From: Dichetophora obliterata
Taxonomy: Eukaryota; Arthropoda; Insecta; Diptera; Sciomyzidae
Assembly (NCBI GenBank): GCA_963920525.1
Contig: OY986436.1
Coordinates: forward strand, 29,955,318-30,019,317
Reading direction: 5' to 3'
DNA length: 64,000 nucleotides
The position numbers and the translations under genes are program-made. Below the pieces are notes generated by a model. The model was not told where the DNA came from, made no database searches, and was given only the letters and a program-made list of their open reading frames with translations. Below, piece by piece: positions 1-11,280 of the stretch; the stretch's first letter is position 1, and the number at the start of each line of letters is the position of its first letter.

Positions 1-490
1 CTACAGAGCCAGTATGTACCCACAAAAATGCCAGTATGTACCCTACACAGGTTAACATATGCAGAGACTGCGCTTGGTCGTTGTGCTATGAAAACTGCAT
101 TTGTTTTTAAATACAATTAATTCAAATTATTTATTAAAGTATTATTGTATAAATTCCATATTTAAAAACATTTTGTTTGCTTAAATTTAAATTTTAATCC
201 AAAATTAATATAAAATAAAATCTTTACTACAGGAAAAATAATAAATTCATATATTTCCAAAATATTTTTCTCCATTTACTACATATAATATTGAATTACA
301 TTTTATTTTAACCAACAAAAAAACTCTCGAATTTTTTTCTATTAATATTAGAACTTTAATTAATATTAAAAATCGAAACAGAAAATCGTATTTCTGTAAT
401 TTTTGTACTCAAGAAGAAATTTTTGCAAAAAAAAAACATTATTGAATAGTTTTTACTAGAAATAAAATTTTATACATAAAGCGCTTCGAG
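1..490. other. gene-less AT-rich stretch
   Basis: No coding signal is visible. The first 43 bases carry the 14-mer GCCAGTATGTACCC twice, 22 bases apart. The remainder is A/T-rich sequence with short homopolymers and nothing I recognise. The last bases (491-501) are the left target-site duplication of the adjacent SINE. Confidence 0.6.
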
Positions 491-501
491 TTAGCCAAAG
501 A

Positions 502-887
502 ATGGTGGCCTCGATAGTCTAGTGGCAGCGCACTTGACTGTCGTTCAGGGGTCCCGGGTTCGTATCCCGGTCCTCTGCTATAACCTTTCTTTCCTTATTT
601 CTAATTAAAGGAACTTTAAAACACATCAATTTACGACGAAAAGTTGTAGTTGGTGGTGGTTGAAAAAGTTTGTGGAGAGCAACTCTTAAAGGCTTGACAT
701 AACACTTGCTTCAGATTTAATATCACATGTTTCTACAACTTCTGCCACATTAAGAACATCCTACACAAAAACGTTTCACTTGATTACTCCCTTCTTCTAT
801 TCTGTTGTGTCAAAACGGACCAAAAATATGGTCTAAGTGGGCTGGTCTAAAGACCTGCCACCACCTTAACCTAACCTTACCCCTAAC
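502..887 (+). mobile_element. tRNA-derived SINE with target-site duplication
   Basis: A 386-bp insert is flanked by the identical 11-mer TTAGCCAAAGA at 491-501 and 888-898, the mark of target-primed retroposition. It starts with a tRNA-like pol III head (508-579), continues with a tRNA-unrelated body containing ACGACGAAAAGTTGTAGTTG, and ends in a CCTAA-like tail rather than poly-A. The body recurs at 14458-14790, so this is a dispersed family and not a single tRNA gene. It encodes no protein and would depend on a partner LINE. The family name is unknown to me. Confidence 0.82.
508..579 (+). other. tRNA-Asp-like head of the SINE (not a functional tRNA)
   Basis: An anticodon arm pairs 533-537 with 545-549 around a 7-nt loop, with GTC at the anticodon position (540-542). 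A perfect 5-bp T stem (554-558 with 566-570) encloses the loop TTCGTAT. The A-box-like TAGTCTAGTGG and the B-box GGGTTCGTATCCC form an internal pol III promoter. The two sides of the acceptor stem do not pair, and the sequence runs directly into the SINE body, so I read it as tRNA-derived rather than as a tRNA gene. Confidence 0.75.
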
Positions 888-898
888 TTAGCCAAAGA

Positions 899-3164
899 GC
901 GTTTTTGATTTTTTAATTTGGAATTTTTTTGGACTTCTAAAATGCCCCTAGAAATTCTGATATAAATGCACATGTGTTCTGAATTTACACTTGAAATTAT
1001 TACGCTTGTAGTTGTCAAAAATGGGTTTATATATATTTTTTTTTACAGTTTTTCCTTAAATTCTTCAAAGTCAAGTTCAGTGGTTGCGTTGCATTACAAC
1101 CTTTATAAATTGCTAAATTTAATGTCAACTTCAAACCCGTTTTTAGCATGGCACAGACGTAAATTTTTTTAAATCCCTAACTACTTTATATACGTGTAGT
1201 TTCATTTTGTCCTTTCACAATTGTATTCGAAGTCATTGTGTTTGAAAAAAATTTGTCTTCCAACTTAAACCATCCCGCACGAGTTAGTCCAAAACATTCT
1301 TAAATTAAATCCAACCGCCATGACTTTAATCTGAATTCCATCGATTTCGCCAGCTCAATTGTTCATTGTATATTCCATTGTGTGTAAATTTCACAAAGAA
1401 TTTATCGTAATTTGTAGAAATTTGTCAAAAGTTAGTTGCGGGCAGAAACTTTACAACAGTTGCCACAGAAAACCGGCATTAATCCGGGCCATCTTTTGCT
1501 ATTACTCTGTGTGCTTGTGTTTGTCTGAGAGTATTTGTGTGCGTGTGTGTGTGTGTGTGTGTGTTTAAAGGTATTTATAAGCGAATTAAGCCGCAGCTGG
1601 AGAACAGCTTTCATTGCTGTTGAACAAAGTTCGTTCTAAGCTCAATTTACACCGCTGAGCTTTGTGGTTGCTTGACTCAAGCTAGCAGAGTGACATATTT
1701 TGGCACTGTTCTACTTCTTCTTCTTATTTTTCTTTTTCTTCTGCATTTTGCCCTTGTTAGCCAAGTTCGTGGTATTAAACACTCAACAGTTATTTGAAAT
1801 GTTTCTATGTTTTCTTTTGGAATTCAAAGTGCTTCATCATTTTATTCCTTGTATCTCATGCAAATAAAGCGAAATATCCTATTCTTCAATTTGCTATCTC
1901 CATCTATTGTTAGGTTTTGTACGTGCTCGAAGGCCGAAGTTGAGCATCATCATCACAATTTTCAGCAGCTTTTTGCTGCAAGGACATCATGTTGTGTAAA
2001 TTTGGATTGTGGCCAAAAGTTTGTAGGAGTGTGTAGGTGTAGTGTGTTTGAGCTTTACTCTATTCTGTTAATGTAAAAGATCAGTTCAGCTCATTTGCTA
2101 CACTCGCTTTTGGTAACCCTAAAGCAAAGTTAGGTGCCATTTCTACTTCTAAGAAACAGTACATATACACATATAAACACACACTCATACACACAAATTC
2201 TACCTTCCATCTTCACAAATCCCAGAAAATTTGAAATTTTGTTGCATGTTTGAGTGCAACAAAGTACTCACAGCTCTTTATTTACTTTATTTTAAAGCGT
2301 AAGTGTGGCAACTCTGTTAGTGTCGTCGTTGTTGTTCCCTAAAAATGTCAGCTCAGACAAAGGCTCAATGTGTAGGGTTTGATAAAGACCGGTGTATGTG
2401 CACTTAACTCAGGTCCGTAGCCAAAATTTTTCATGTAGGGGGAGGGTTTGGGATTTTGATGCAAAAACTTAATTGGCAACAAAATAAAATTATATATAAG
2501 TATAGGAGACCTTTTTCAAGCAAAAGTGATAATATTATTTTCATCTTGAATGTGACTTAGATTTTTTTTTTTATTTGTAAAGGATACCTATTTTAATGTA
2601 AAATTACTCAAATTACAAATTTTTCATTGCATATTGAAAAGGGTTATGCAAGAATTCACGAATTATAATTAAAATTAGAAAGAACTTAGAAATATGCTTG
2701 AATGTGACTTTTAGATTTTTTTTTTTTTTTATTTAATATCAGTGTGAAAGTTTTTGTCATCTTATTTCTTATATTTTTTTTTGTGTCTAGTAAATTTTAA
2801 GAAAAATTTAATACTTATTGCCTATGGCCTTTTTCACTTAAAGTCTGGCATAATTTATTAAACACCTTATGTATAAGACACACAAAAAAGAGAGAGGAGT
2901 CTCTAATTATGATATTATTTAAAAGAAAACAAAAACAAAACAAAACAAAACAGAATTGTACTTTGTACTCTCACTCATTAAATAACAAAATGTTCTGCAA
3001 CATTGGCTGTTCGCTTTTGATCTTACCGTAATGTTTAATTGTTTTGGTCAAAAATGCAGCATTACTGACGGTGGCACATGTATAAGACACTCTCATTTAT
3101 TTTTGATTTTTCAGAGGATAAGACTCTTTTTCTAATAGTGTCTATTTTTTTATGGTGCATACAA
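899..3164. other. gene-less stretch
   Basis: No supported gene. It contains a GT dinucleotide repeat near 1550, AT-rich low-complexity sequence and scattered CA/GT-rich patches typical of fly introns or intergenic DNA. Short open frames here are biased by simple repeats and show no domain. Confidence 0.55.
1535..1564. repeat. (GT)n microsatellite
   Basis: An almost pure GT dinucleotide run. It creates the His/Thr-rich and Val/Cys-rich spurious open frames on both strands here. Confidence 0.9.
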
Positions 3165-4110
3165 TTTTAACATGCCACATGGAATGATTTTATCAGAATT
3201 AGAGAAAGGTCAAGTTATTGCATGTTCAGCGCAAAACCATAATTGAAGTCAAAAGTACACCTTTTGAAAAAAATCGATGCGTTTTTCGTAAGTGTTTAAA
3301 TAACCAACAAAATTATGGTACAATTAAATGGTTCAGACGCAGTAAGAAGCTTCTGGAAAGGTACGAATGAAAAATTCTTAACGCGGCAAGCAACTCTACG
3401 AAAAGTTGCTGCTTTTTAGCAGGACTTACATAATTTAAAATTTTAAAAAGGTCTGCGTAGAGAACCCTGTAAAAAATTTCTCACATTGTGAGAGCGAAAT
3501 TGAAACCGGCTCCTCGTTTTCTGGAAAGACACAAGAAGGCTAGAATAAAATTTGCATAATTTAATATGAATACAGACTGAAATTTGGTAATATAATAATA
3601 AAATATATAAAATTTTGATAAATAAAACATTTGAAATTTTTCTGCTTTGGTGGGCATTCGTACTCGCGTGATTTGCGTTAAGAGCCTCAAATCTTCTCAA
3701 AAATATACTTTGGTGGAGGCTCTGTTATGAAGTGAGGGTTGCAGCAACTGAGTGCTAAAAACTTCAGTTAACCTCATCGAAAATGAAAAGCTCCGATTAC
3801 ACTAAAGTGTTATAATGCATCTTGCTTCCATTTTTTGAGAATAAAAATCAAAATAAATATATTTTCCAACAGGATAATGCCCTGATCCATATTAGTAGAG
3901 AGACAAAGTCATGGATGGAAGTCAAGAATATTGATAGGATGGAATGGCCTGTCTGCTCGCCCGATCTAAAACCAATCGAGAGTATCTGGGCAGTTTTAGT
4001 TCAAAGAGTTGTTTATGGAAGTATTAAAAATGGGGATGGCCTTAAACAAGGAATCTTACGGAATAGCAAAATTAAGAAAAAAAGATAATTGATCATATCA
4101 TAAAATCTAT
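3165..4110 (+). mobile_element. Tc1-like DNA transposon relic
   Basis: Translation from 3171 begins MPHGMILSELEKGQVIAC and then hits a stop, resembling the N-terminus of Tc1-type transposases (MPRGK..S..EKG pattern). The C-terminal catalytic part is readable at 3822-4088. The DNA between is full of stops and frame changes, and a foreign AT-rich piece may be inserted around 3540-3650. I could not define terminal inverted repeats with confidence, so the limits are those of the recognisable coding remnant. The element is dead. Confidence 0.65.
3822..4088 (+). pseudogene. Tc1-like transposase, C-terminal DDE fragment
   Basis: This 88-codon frame encodes the end of a Tc1/mariner-superfamily transposase. 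It contains QQDNALIH, which carries the second catalytic Asp, then CSPDLKPIESIWAVL, which matches the SPDLNPIENLW block carrying the third acidic residue (DD34E spacing). An intact Tc1 transposase is about 340 residues, so roughly a quarter is left here. The N-terminal paired-like helix-turn-helix survives only as a short stub at 3171-3235, separated by frame breaks. Such enzymes cut and paste DNA at TA sites in the nucleus. This copy cannot be active. Family assignment is firm and the exact subfamily is unknown. Confidence 0.8.
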
Positions 4111-7100
4111 AAAAAGTCTACAAAATATTTTAATTAATCAAAGCCAAATGAGCACAGATAAATTATGAAGCTAAGAAAAATGTGAATATCTTTTAAATAT
4201 GATACGACAGAATGTGACTAAAATAGTTGTTTTTTTTAATTTCGAGTCTAGTTTTTGGCAAAATATGAGCCAATTCAGCTGGTAATAGGATATTCTTGAT
4301 GTTTACCCAAAAATTAAATATGAATTTGTTTAAAATTGCAAAAATATTCATAAAAAAAGAAATCACATATTTTGAAAAGGATAGAAAAATTTTTATTAAA
4401 TAAATGAAAATAGCAAATTTATAAAATTTCATTTTAAACTATGAGGATTTTACGGTAATCCAAATTTTTTAACAATTATTTAAATATGCATAAATACCCG
4501 ACTTTTCTTCATTCAATATTATATATCTCAACATAGAATAAAGATATAATCGGTTAATAGTAGGAATCAGCGATTATAAATCTATTGAAATCAACTACAA
4601 TATTTAATCATGTTAAACGACATGACGCTAAAGGACATTTTGAATTAGGAAGATGTTGACATATCGAGACCACATTTTGTATAGATGAGTAGCTTAAAAA
4701 TATGTTGTTTTAAATCACCTTTCTAGGATAATGGGAACAAATCATGATGAAAGTTTCTATTATACATCATTACATTGATGCTTTTTCATTAAATTTATTA
4801 CAAATTTTTTTTTTAAAATCGTTTAAAAAATTATCCTGTTTTTTGCTCTATTCACGCAAAATTTTGGTGCGTTAATATATGGCATTATATCTTTCGATCC
4901 CCTCTGAGCCAGTTTAGTTAGAGGCTACTTTTTCCATAAAAAATCGCTCCAACCTTCTATACATACTTAGATAGCTTAATTTGCGCAATTTATGATAGAA
5001 TCCTTGCTACAGAATTCATATTTGTTCGTTCAGTTGGACGAAAAAGCAATGTTTTTTTATGTTCGAAAAAAAGAGAATGATTATTCAACGTAACGAAGGC
5101 AGCGCCATATCATGTCAGCAGGCTAGGTACACAACTAGAAATTATTAAAGCGATTGCGCACGGCTAGATTTTACATAGAACGTCCTATTTGATTGAGACA
5201 GTTAATGTCCTTTAAATTTTAAAATAAAAAGATTTTTTTATACAATTGAAAAAAAATTATAATAACAAACCTTAAATAATTTTTTTAATTTTTTTTATAT
5301 AAAAACATAACTAGCAAAAATTTTATATTTGAGCATTTGAAGTTTTGAACAGACAATATTTATTGGATTCATATCCAAATTTGTACACATCTTTAGAACA
5401 CTTACAAGTACTTAAAAAAAATTATTTTTTGTTTTTAAATAGTAGGTATATTTTTGCATAATGGTCATTTGACTTCTTGTATCTAACACAGTAGCGTTGA
5501 CAGCAATTCGTTCACATGGATCAACTGAGGACAAAAAACGAAGTAGATTCCAAAAATAAATAGTATTTGCTATAGCCGGACGTAGGGGATTCTCAAAGTA
5601 TTGTTTAGAAAAAAAGGACACGATTTGAAAAAAAAATCGACATTTTCACGTGTTTTTAAATAGAAAATTGTTTTTAAAAGCTGTTAATAAAAAACCGCCT
5701 TAAAAAGAACTACATCAGGCTGAAGAGGAACATTTTCTCAACAAAACCCATTTTGAATCAAGTCATTTGGACGAAAACTGTCTTAGTTATGCTGACAATC
5801 AGGTCAAAAAAGTCATTTTGAGTAAACGGCGTTTAAAGTTTAAAAAGCGCTAAGAGCGCTAGAATAGCATGACAGCATTTGTCGCACTTTTCGAATAGTT
5901 AACGTTTGTATTTTCACTTGAAACTTGACATACATATGCTTTAGGGTGTAAACTAATAATTTATGAAAAATAAACAAAATTATTTATTGAAAGTTTTACA
6001 TTGTTCATATTCCTTAATATTACCAAATATGCATATTCTTGTAACCATTATTATTGGAGTAAAAATTTATTAAAAAGTTTGTAAATATTTCAAAAATTTA
6101 ACATTTTCAATGCATATAAACACTTCTCTGTACTTAAAAGTGGTTTTGAAAAATTCTCCATACAATTTTATACAACTAATAAAATAGTTTGAGTTTTTCC
6201 AATAGATTCGAGAAATTTTATTTACGTTTTGTATGGAAATGATGAACTTTCGTTTCTAAAACTAGATTAATAACACAATATTTTTTGACAACTAAAGATT
6301 TTTTCAAAATATTTGCATAGTTTGTTAAATTTTTTAATTTTTAATTAACAATTGTTCAATTGTTTTATTTGAACTTATATTTTTATTCCTATGGTTGGGT
6401 TTAATCACCATAAGCCCCCCTTGACTGTGGGCCTAATTTAACTATAGCATGTATGTAAAATGTGTTTATATCTCTATGCGTGATGTATGTAGCTTAGCAT
6501 GCTTTGTTAGAATCATGCTGGAATCTTTATCTTTTTTGCAAGTATGGGATTTTATTTTTGGGTATATCAAAGAATGTGAAGGTAGAAAAGCTTTTGATCA
6601 GCTTGTATGCAGGCAGGTAGCCCAAACTTTGTTGTTGTTGTAATTGTTTTTGTTGTTGTTGCTGTTGTTATACTCTTAGTTGGACAAAGCAGCGTTTAGT
6701 TGAGTTTATATCCTTAAATAAAATATCAGAACATGCCACCGATAGCAGATAACATAAAATACCTGAAGAATTCACTTAACATTAATACATATTATCAACT
6801 TTCGCATATGTGAAATAATCTTAAATCTTTAGAATTTACTTTTGAGTACGAAGATATGGGGTAAAAACTTAATTCATCGCCATAACTTTGAAGGTCTTGA
6901 ATGGGTTTGGCTTAAGGTTCATTGAATTCCAGTTATTTTAGGGCTACGAAAGTTCGATGTAGCTCATCCTAATTTTCAAGTTTAATTTTAAGTAGATTCT
7001 TTCACAAATATCTTAAATCAATATTCTATGATTTAAATACAAATTCTTAAAGTTTGTTAGTTTAAATCATTCTTGATTTTAAATACAAATTCTAGTTGTC

Positions 7101-7272
7101 TGATAGTATAAAATCGTTTATTGAGCTTTAGGTCAGGTTAGAACAATTAATGCCCTTACTAATTTTTTCCAAAGAAACAACAACAACATTTTCAGTATGA
7201 AAAGGTAAACATCTCTAGCTGATTTTATTGCAATTTCGGCCCTGCTACTGACTTCATCAGAAATCTTTGTGA
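4111..7272. other. gene-less AT-rich stretch
   Basis: About 3.1 kb without a supported gene. It is mostly A/T-rich sequence with long A and T runs. A TTG-repeat (TTGTTGTTG) lies near 6630-6670. I see no terminal repeats, tRNA or transposase remnant that I can support. Confidence 0.5.
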
Positions 7273-7345
7273 TGCCACCACCGGGAATCGAACCCGGGCG
7301 TGGTCGTCGTGCCAGCGCATTTTAGCGCACTGCACTACAGAGGCG
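7273..7345 (-). other. tRNA-like SINE head, minus strand
   Basis: On the minus strand this reads as a tRNA-like module. It has an A-box-like TGTAGTGCAGTGCG and a B-box GGGTTCGATTCCC inside a perfect 5-bp T stem (CCGGG/CCCGG). It resembles the other tRNA-derived heads in this window. The anticodon arm is not clean, so a functional tRNA is unlikely. I could not fix the extent of the body or any target-site duplication. Confidence 0.5.
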
Positions 7346-8397
7346 ATGAGATTTCAATACAATAGTATTAGTTCAATTTAGTTTAGTTCAATACACCCAA
7401 ATTCGTCTGAAATAAAGCGTTTTTATTGGGAGTGTGGAAATTTTTTTTTATTATTTGAGACCTTAACAAAAAAAGTAAATTTGTTGCCCTTTAGTATTAC
7501 CATTCCTGAGATCTTAATGGACACCAAGAATATTGATTTTTGCATAGACACTGAAACTTCATTGCATTGTCTACGAAATTAGAAAATTTTATTTAAAAAT
7601 TCTTAATTCGAGTTTTTTGAAAGAAATTTTTACTAAAAAAAGATATCCCAAGAAATATTTTGGTATTTTTACATTTTCGATAGCTTGGGGAACTTCGGAG
7701 AACTTTTGAATAAAAAAAGTAATTTATCAAAAAAAACTAAGAATTTTTATATGCACTAATTGTTTTTCATCACGAAAACAAAATACTTTCGAAGCTAAAA
7801 TTTTTTTATTCATTTTTTTATTCATTATTAATATTTTCGATAATTTTATTGCTGCCAACCAAGCAGAATTTGATCAATTTACTTAAAATTTTTTTTAGTA
7901 GGGATAGCTTTAGTATTTGCAATCCAAATGTCATAACTCATTTTTGGAATTTTAAAATGGGACTTATGGCTACCGAACCGGCGTTTCTGGCTCTAAGTGC
8001 AACGGTTTGAAGACCTTTGACCAAGAGAGTTTTTGGGGTAAGACGCCCGCTATAGGGTTCACAAAGTATAAAACTTTCTTAAACGAAGTTCTTTTACGCG
8101 GCTTGCGGGTGGTGTGATTTGGTAGAAACCATCACGTAACAGTGAGATTGTGGTGTGTGTATTAATTGTGTGTAAGAATTAAGCGAGTGCTCCGCAAAGG
8201 AAGGCACGCTAGCATTGCTATTATTGGCGTCAATACTCCTTCCATGATCAGTGCGTTGAGGAGTGCTTCTTTAAGGCCTACCTTTTGAAAGTTCTGAGTC
8301 TTTTCATATTATTTTATATAAAAAAATTTATAAAAATATTTAGAAAAAATTCTAAATGATCAGAATAATTTAAAAAAACTAATTAAAAAAAATATTT
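7346..8397. other. gene-less stretch
   Basis: AT-rich sequence with one more GC-balanced patch (about 7970-8280) that I do not recognise. No domain, terminal repeat or RNA gene is visible. Confidence 0.45.
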
Positions 8398-8760
8398 TTT
8401 CTGAGTTGGGTCTCAAACCCAGGTCTCCGAAATCTAACACATTACATATCATATTATATGAAAGTGATTTTATGGAAAAATTCCTAGTCATTTCTTATAT
8501 TTTTGTATGAAGAAATTTTACAAAAAATTAAAAAAAAATTTGAATGAACATAAAAATTTTTAAAAAAATGTAGAATAAAAAAAATGCGAAAAAAAATTTT
8601 TTGTCCGAGCTGAGTCTCGAACCGGCGCTCCCGAAAGCTTACTTTCATTTGTAATGTTAAGCTAAATTTTATTAAGAAGTGCGGTGGATGAGTGAATAAG
8701 ATGTCGGACCGCCACGTGAGAGGACGTTGGTTCAAATCTTTAAATTGTTAGTCGGTGTTT
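8398..8760. repeat. cluster of three tRNA/SINE-like fragments
   Basis: Three B-box-like motifs occur within 360 bp. GGGTTTGAGACC lies on the minus strand near 8410, GGTTCGAGAC on the minus strand near 8615, and GGTTCAAATC on the plus strand near 8731. The second is followed on its own strand by CTCAGCTCGGACAAAAAA, echoing CCAGCTCAGAC after the B-box of the SINE at 32681-33014. I read these as decayed SINE heads in mixed orientation. Individual limits are uncertain. Confidence 0.4.
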
Positions 8761-8989
8761 TATTTTAAGTTGATATTTATATTGCTTTTCTTTCTAACGT
8801 GCATTTTCATAAAAGCCTTCTAGCAGGCCTCTTAAGAGCCGCGTGAGCAGATGGACTGAACAATTTTTTCGTTTCATAGAAAAAAAAACTATACTTGGCT
8901 ATGTGTGGAAGAACTACGAAATTCATATGAAGGCTTGCTAGTAGTACTTGGAACTCCTGCCATTGCCGACTGGGTTAAAACTGCAGCAA

Positions 8990-9960
8990 ATGTGTGTAAT
9001 ACAGTGCAATCTGATGTTAGAATATCAAATAGTTTTTTTATAGTGTGGACCCTTAAAATATGTTTTTATCTTATACTTTTTGTGTAGCGACCCCTGAACT
9101 GATTTCAAATCTGATGTTAAAATTTCAAAACGTTGTTTGTCACTTGGGTGAACCCTTAAAATGTGTTTTTAGCTTTATACCCTTTGTATATGTGGTAGCA
9201 GTATTTTAGCGGTCGCGCATTTCGAATCCGAAGTTAGATTTTCAAAAATTTTTTACCACTAGAATGGACCCTAAATGTGTGTTTTTTTGTTTTATACTCT
9301 TTGTAGATGCGCTGATCTTTGATTAGAATCCAATGTTAGAATTTTAAAATTTTTTTGTTATGCTAGGGTGGACCTTAAAAATTATTTTTTTTTTTGTTTT
9401 ATACTCGTTTTTTATGTTCTAGCAATATAGGGGGTCGCTGTTTCGAACGTGATGCAAGAATTTCAAAAAGTTTTTTCGGCACTAGGGTGGACCCTGAAAA
9501 TGTGTTTTTGCTTTTTGCTCTTTGTATATGTGCTGGCAGTATTAATGAGTCGCTAATTTCGAACCAGATGTAAGAATTTTAAAAAAATATTTTAAACTAG
9601 GGTTGACCCTAAAAATGTGTTTTGTGGCTTTATAAATACGTATAGATACGCTGATCGCTAATTTCGAATCTGATATTAAAATTTTTAAATATTTTCTTAA
9701 CACTAGGGTGGACCCTAAAAATGTGTGTTTTTTGCTTTATACTCTTTTTGTATGGTCTGGCAGCACAAGGGGTAACTGATTTCGAATCTTATGTTAGAAT
9801 TCTTATTTAAAAGAAATTGTTGACACAAGGGTGGACCCTAAAAAGGTGTATCTGTTTTATAGTCTTTGTATAAGCGCTGATCTCTGATATTGTATCTAAT
9901 GTAACAATTTCAAAAAGTTTATTGACACTAGGGTGTACCCTAAAAATGTGTTTTTTATAT
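8990..9960. repeat. degenerate tandem array, ~110-bp unit, about nine copies
   Basis: A recurring unit contains, in order, a GATTTCGAATCTGATGTTAG-like block, a run near TTTCAAAAA, CACTAGGGTGGACCCTAAAA, and TTTATACTCTTTGTATATG. The GATGTTAGAA-like anchor appears near 9012, 9113, 9229, 9322, 9442, 9567, 9673, 9790 and 9898, a spacing of about 95-125 bp. Copies differ by substitutions and small indels. No coding function is evident. A related array lies inverted at 51940-52540. Confidence 0.8.
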
Positions 9961-11202
9961 TCCTAAGCAAGTCTAGTTTTCAACCCAATTTTTCAATCAA
10001 TTCAAGCTCCATACTAAGAACATGATGAATGTTAAATGGTCAACGCCTTGATGCGTCATGAAACAAACATCGCTGGCAACGGTTACTGCCTATTTTCATC
10101 TCTCATAAGAATTTTACATCTTAATTTTCAATAAATAAATCTTTATTTCCTAAAATATTAAATTAAATTTTGTAAATTTTGTTAATTGATAATTTAAAGT
10201 TTGTTCATTTGCATTTAATTTCCTTGAGAAAAATATATGAAATAATAAAATAAAATAAAAAATTTTCTTTCGAATAACATTTGTTGTTGATGAAAAAACG
10301 AAACTTCAGTTCTGATTATAACCAAGAGGAATTCGTGGCTATAAAAACATATTTTAGGCTTGCAATCAAAAACCAACCCAGTAAATAACTAAATTAATTT
10401 TAAAATGCAGCATATTCTTTGCTTTTTCATCGATTTACTTTAAAAAAAAAATAAAGTCTATTGCAACTTTTACAAGAAGCAGGGTCTAGCGCTAAAAGCA
10501 CAGTCTTAGCAACAGTGATAATTATGGCGCACACTGCGTTGGTCCATGGACAAAAATCAAAATTGTTCATGACTCGAAACCTAACAATATTGGCATCAAT
10601 CGACAGATAATTGCATAGATAAGACAAAAATAAAATATTTAGAGAAAGACTCAGTTTTTGCTACGCTGCGACACTTCAAAGCTTAGATATTTTTTAAAAA
10701 ATTCACGTTTTGTTCAATTCGTTTTAGGTTCTCTTAAACAAATAATTTTCAAAAATTTGTGTGTTTATTAAACTGAGTCAAGTAAAGTTTTTTTTATGAA
10801 AAATGTTTGTATAACACAAAAATTGAATTGAAAATTTTTAGAAAATATAAAATTGATATATATTTTAATGATTTTAATACATGATGAATAATTTTAAAAA
10901 AAAAACAAAAAACAAAAAACCAAAGCATGTGCTTTACAAACAAGGTTTGGTCTTTGACCTGCAAGGAAAGTGATAAATTATTAAGAGGAATTGATTGGAA
11001 CTCGACGTGAATTATTGATTAGGCGAAACAACGGTGAAAGACAATTTTAATTGCTTTTAACCGAGGCTAGTGTTATGCCTTAACTTCTAGCCTTTAATTC
11101 TAGCCTTAACCTTTCATTCCACATTTTCCACAACTTTTTTGTGGATTTTTAGTTTTCCATAATTCTTAAATGTAGGTAAGAACAAAGAAAGTGAAAAAAC
11201 TA
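9961..11202. other. gene-less stretch
   Basis: No supported gene. It holds one dispersed repeat (10690-10880, listed separately) and otherwise A/T-rich sequence with A-run clusters near 10900. Confidence 0.5.
10690..10880 (+). repeat. dispersed repeat, inverted partner at 44560-44755
   Basis: This stretch contains TTTTGTTCAATTCGTTTT, then GTTCTCTTAAA, then CTGAGTCAAGTAAA. The reverse complement of the same ordered blocks lies at 44560-44755. Shared order over about 190 bp argues for a dispersed repeat family. No terminal structure or coding capacity was seen. Confidence 0.55.
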
Positions 11203-11280
11203 TGCACGAGCCCGGATTTAAACCAGAAACCTCTGGGTTGATAGTCAAGCGTACTCTCCACTAGACTACAAAGGCCGGCA
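11203..11280 (-). other. tRNA-like SINE head, minus strand
   Basis: On the minus strand it reads TTTGTAGTCTAGTGGAGAG (A-box-like), then CGCTTGACTATCAA, then a B-box-like GGTTTAAATCC. TAGTCTAGTGG and CTTGACT are shared with the head of the SINE at 502-887, so the two are likely related tRNA-Asp-derived heads. The anticodon stem has mismatches, so this is not a functional tRNA. Body and duplications were not delimited. Confidence 0.5.

Noticed and set aside
508..579. Functional tRNA-Asp gene
   Set aside because: The anticodon arm and T arm are good, but the acceptor stem does not pair and the module is part of a repeated, TSD-flanked SINE.
1432..1614. His/Thr-rich open frame
   Set aside because: Produced entirely by the GT/CA dinucleotide repeat.
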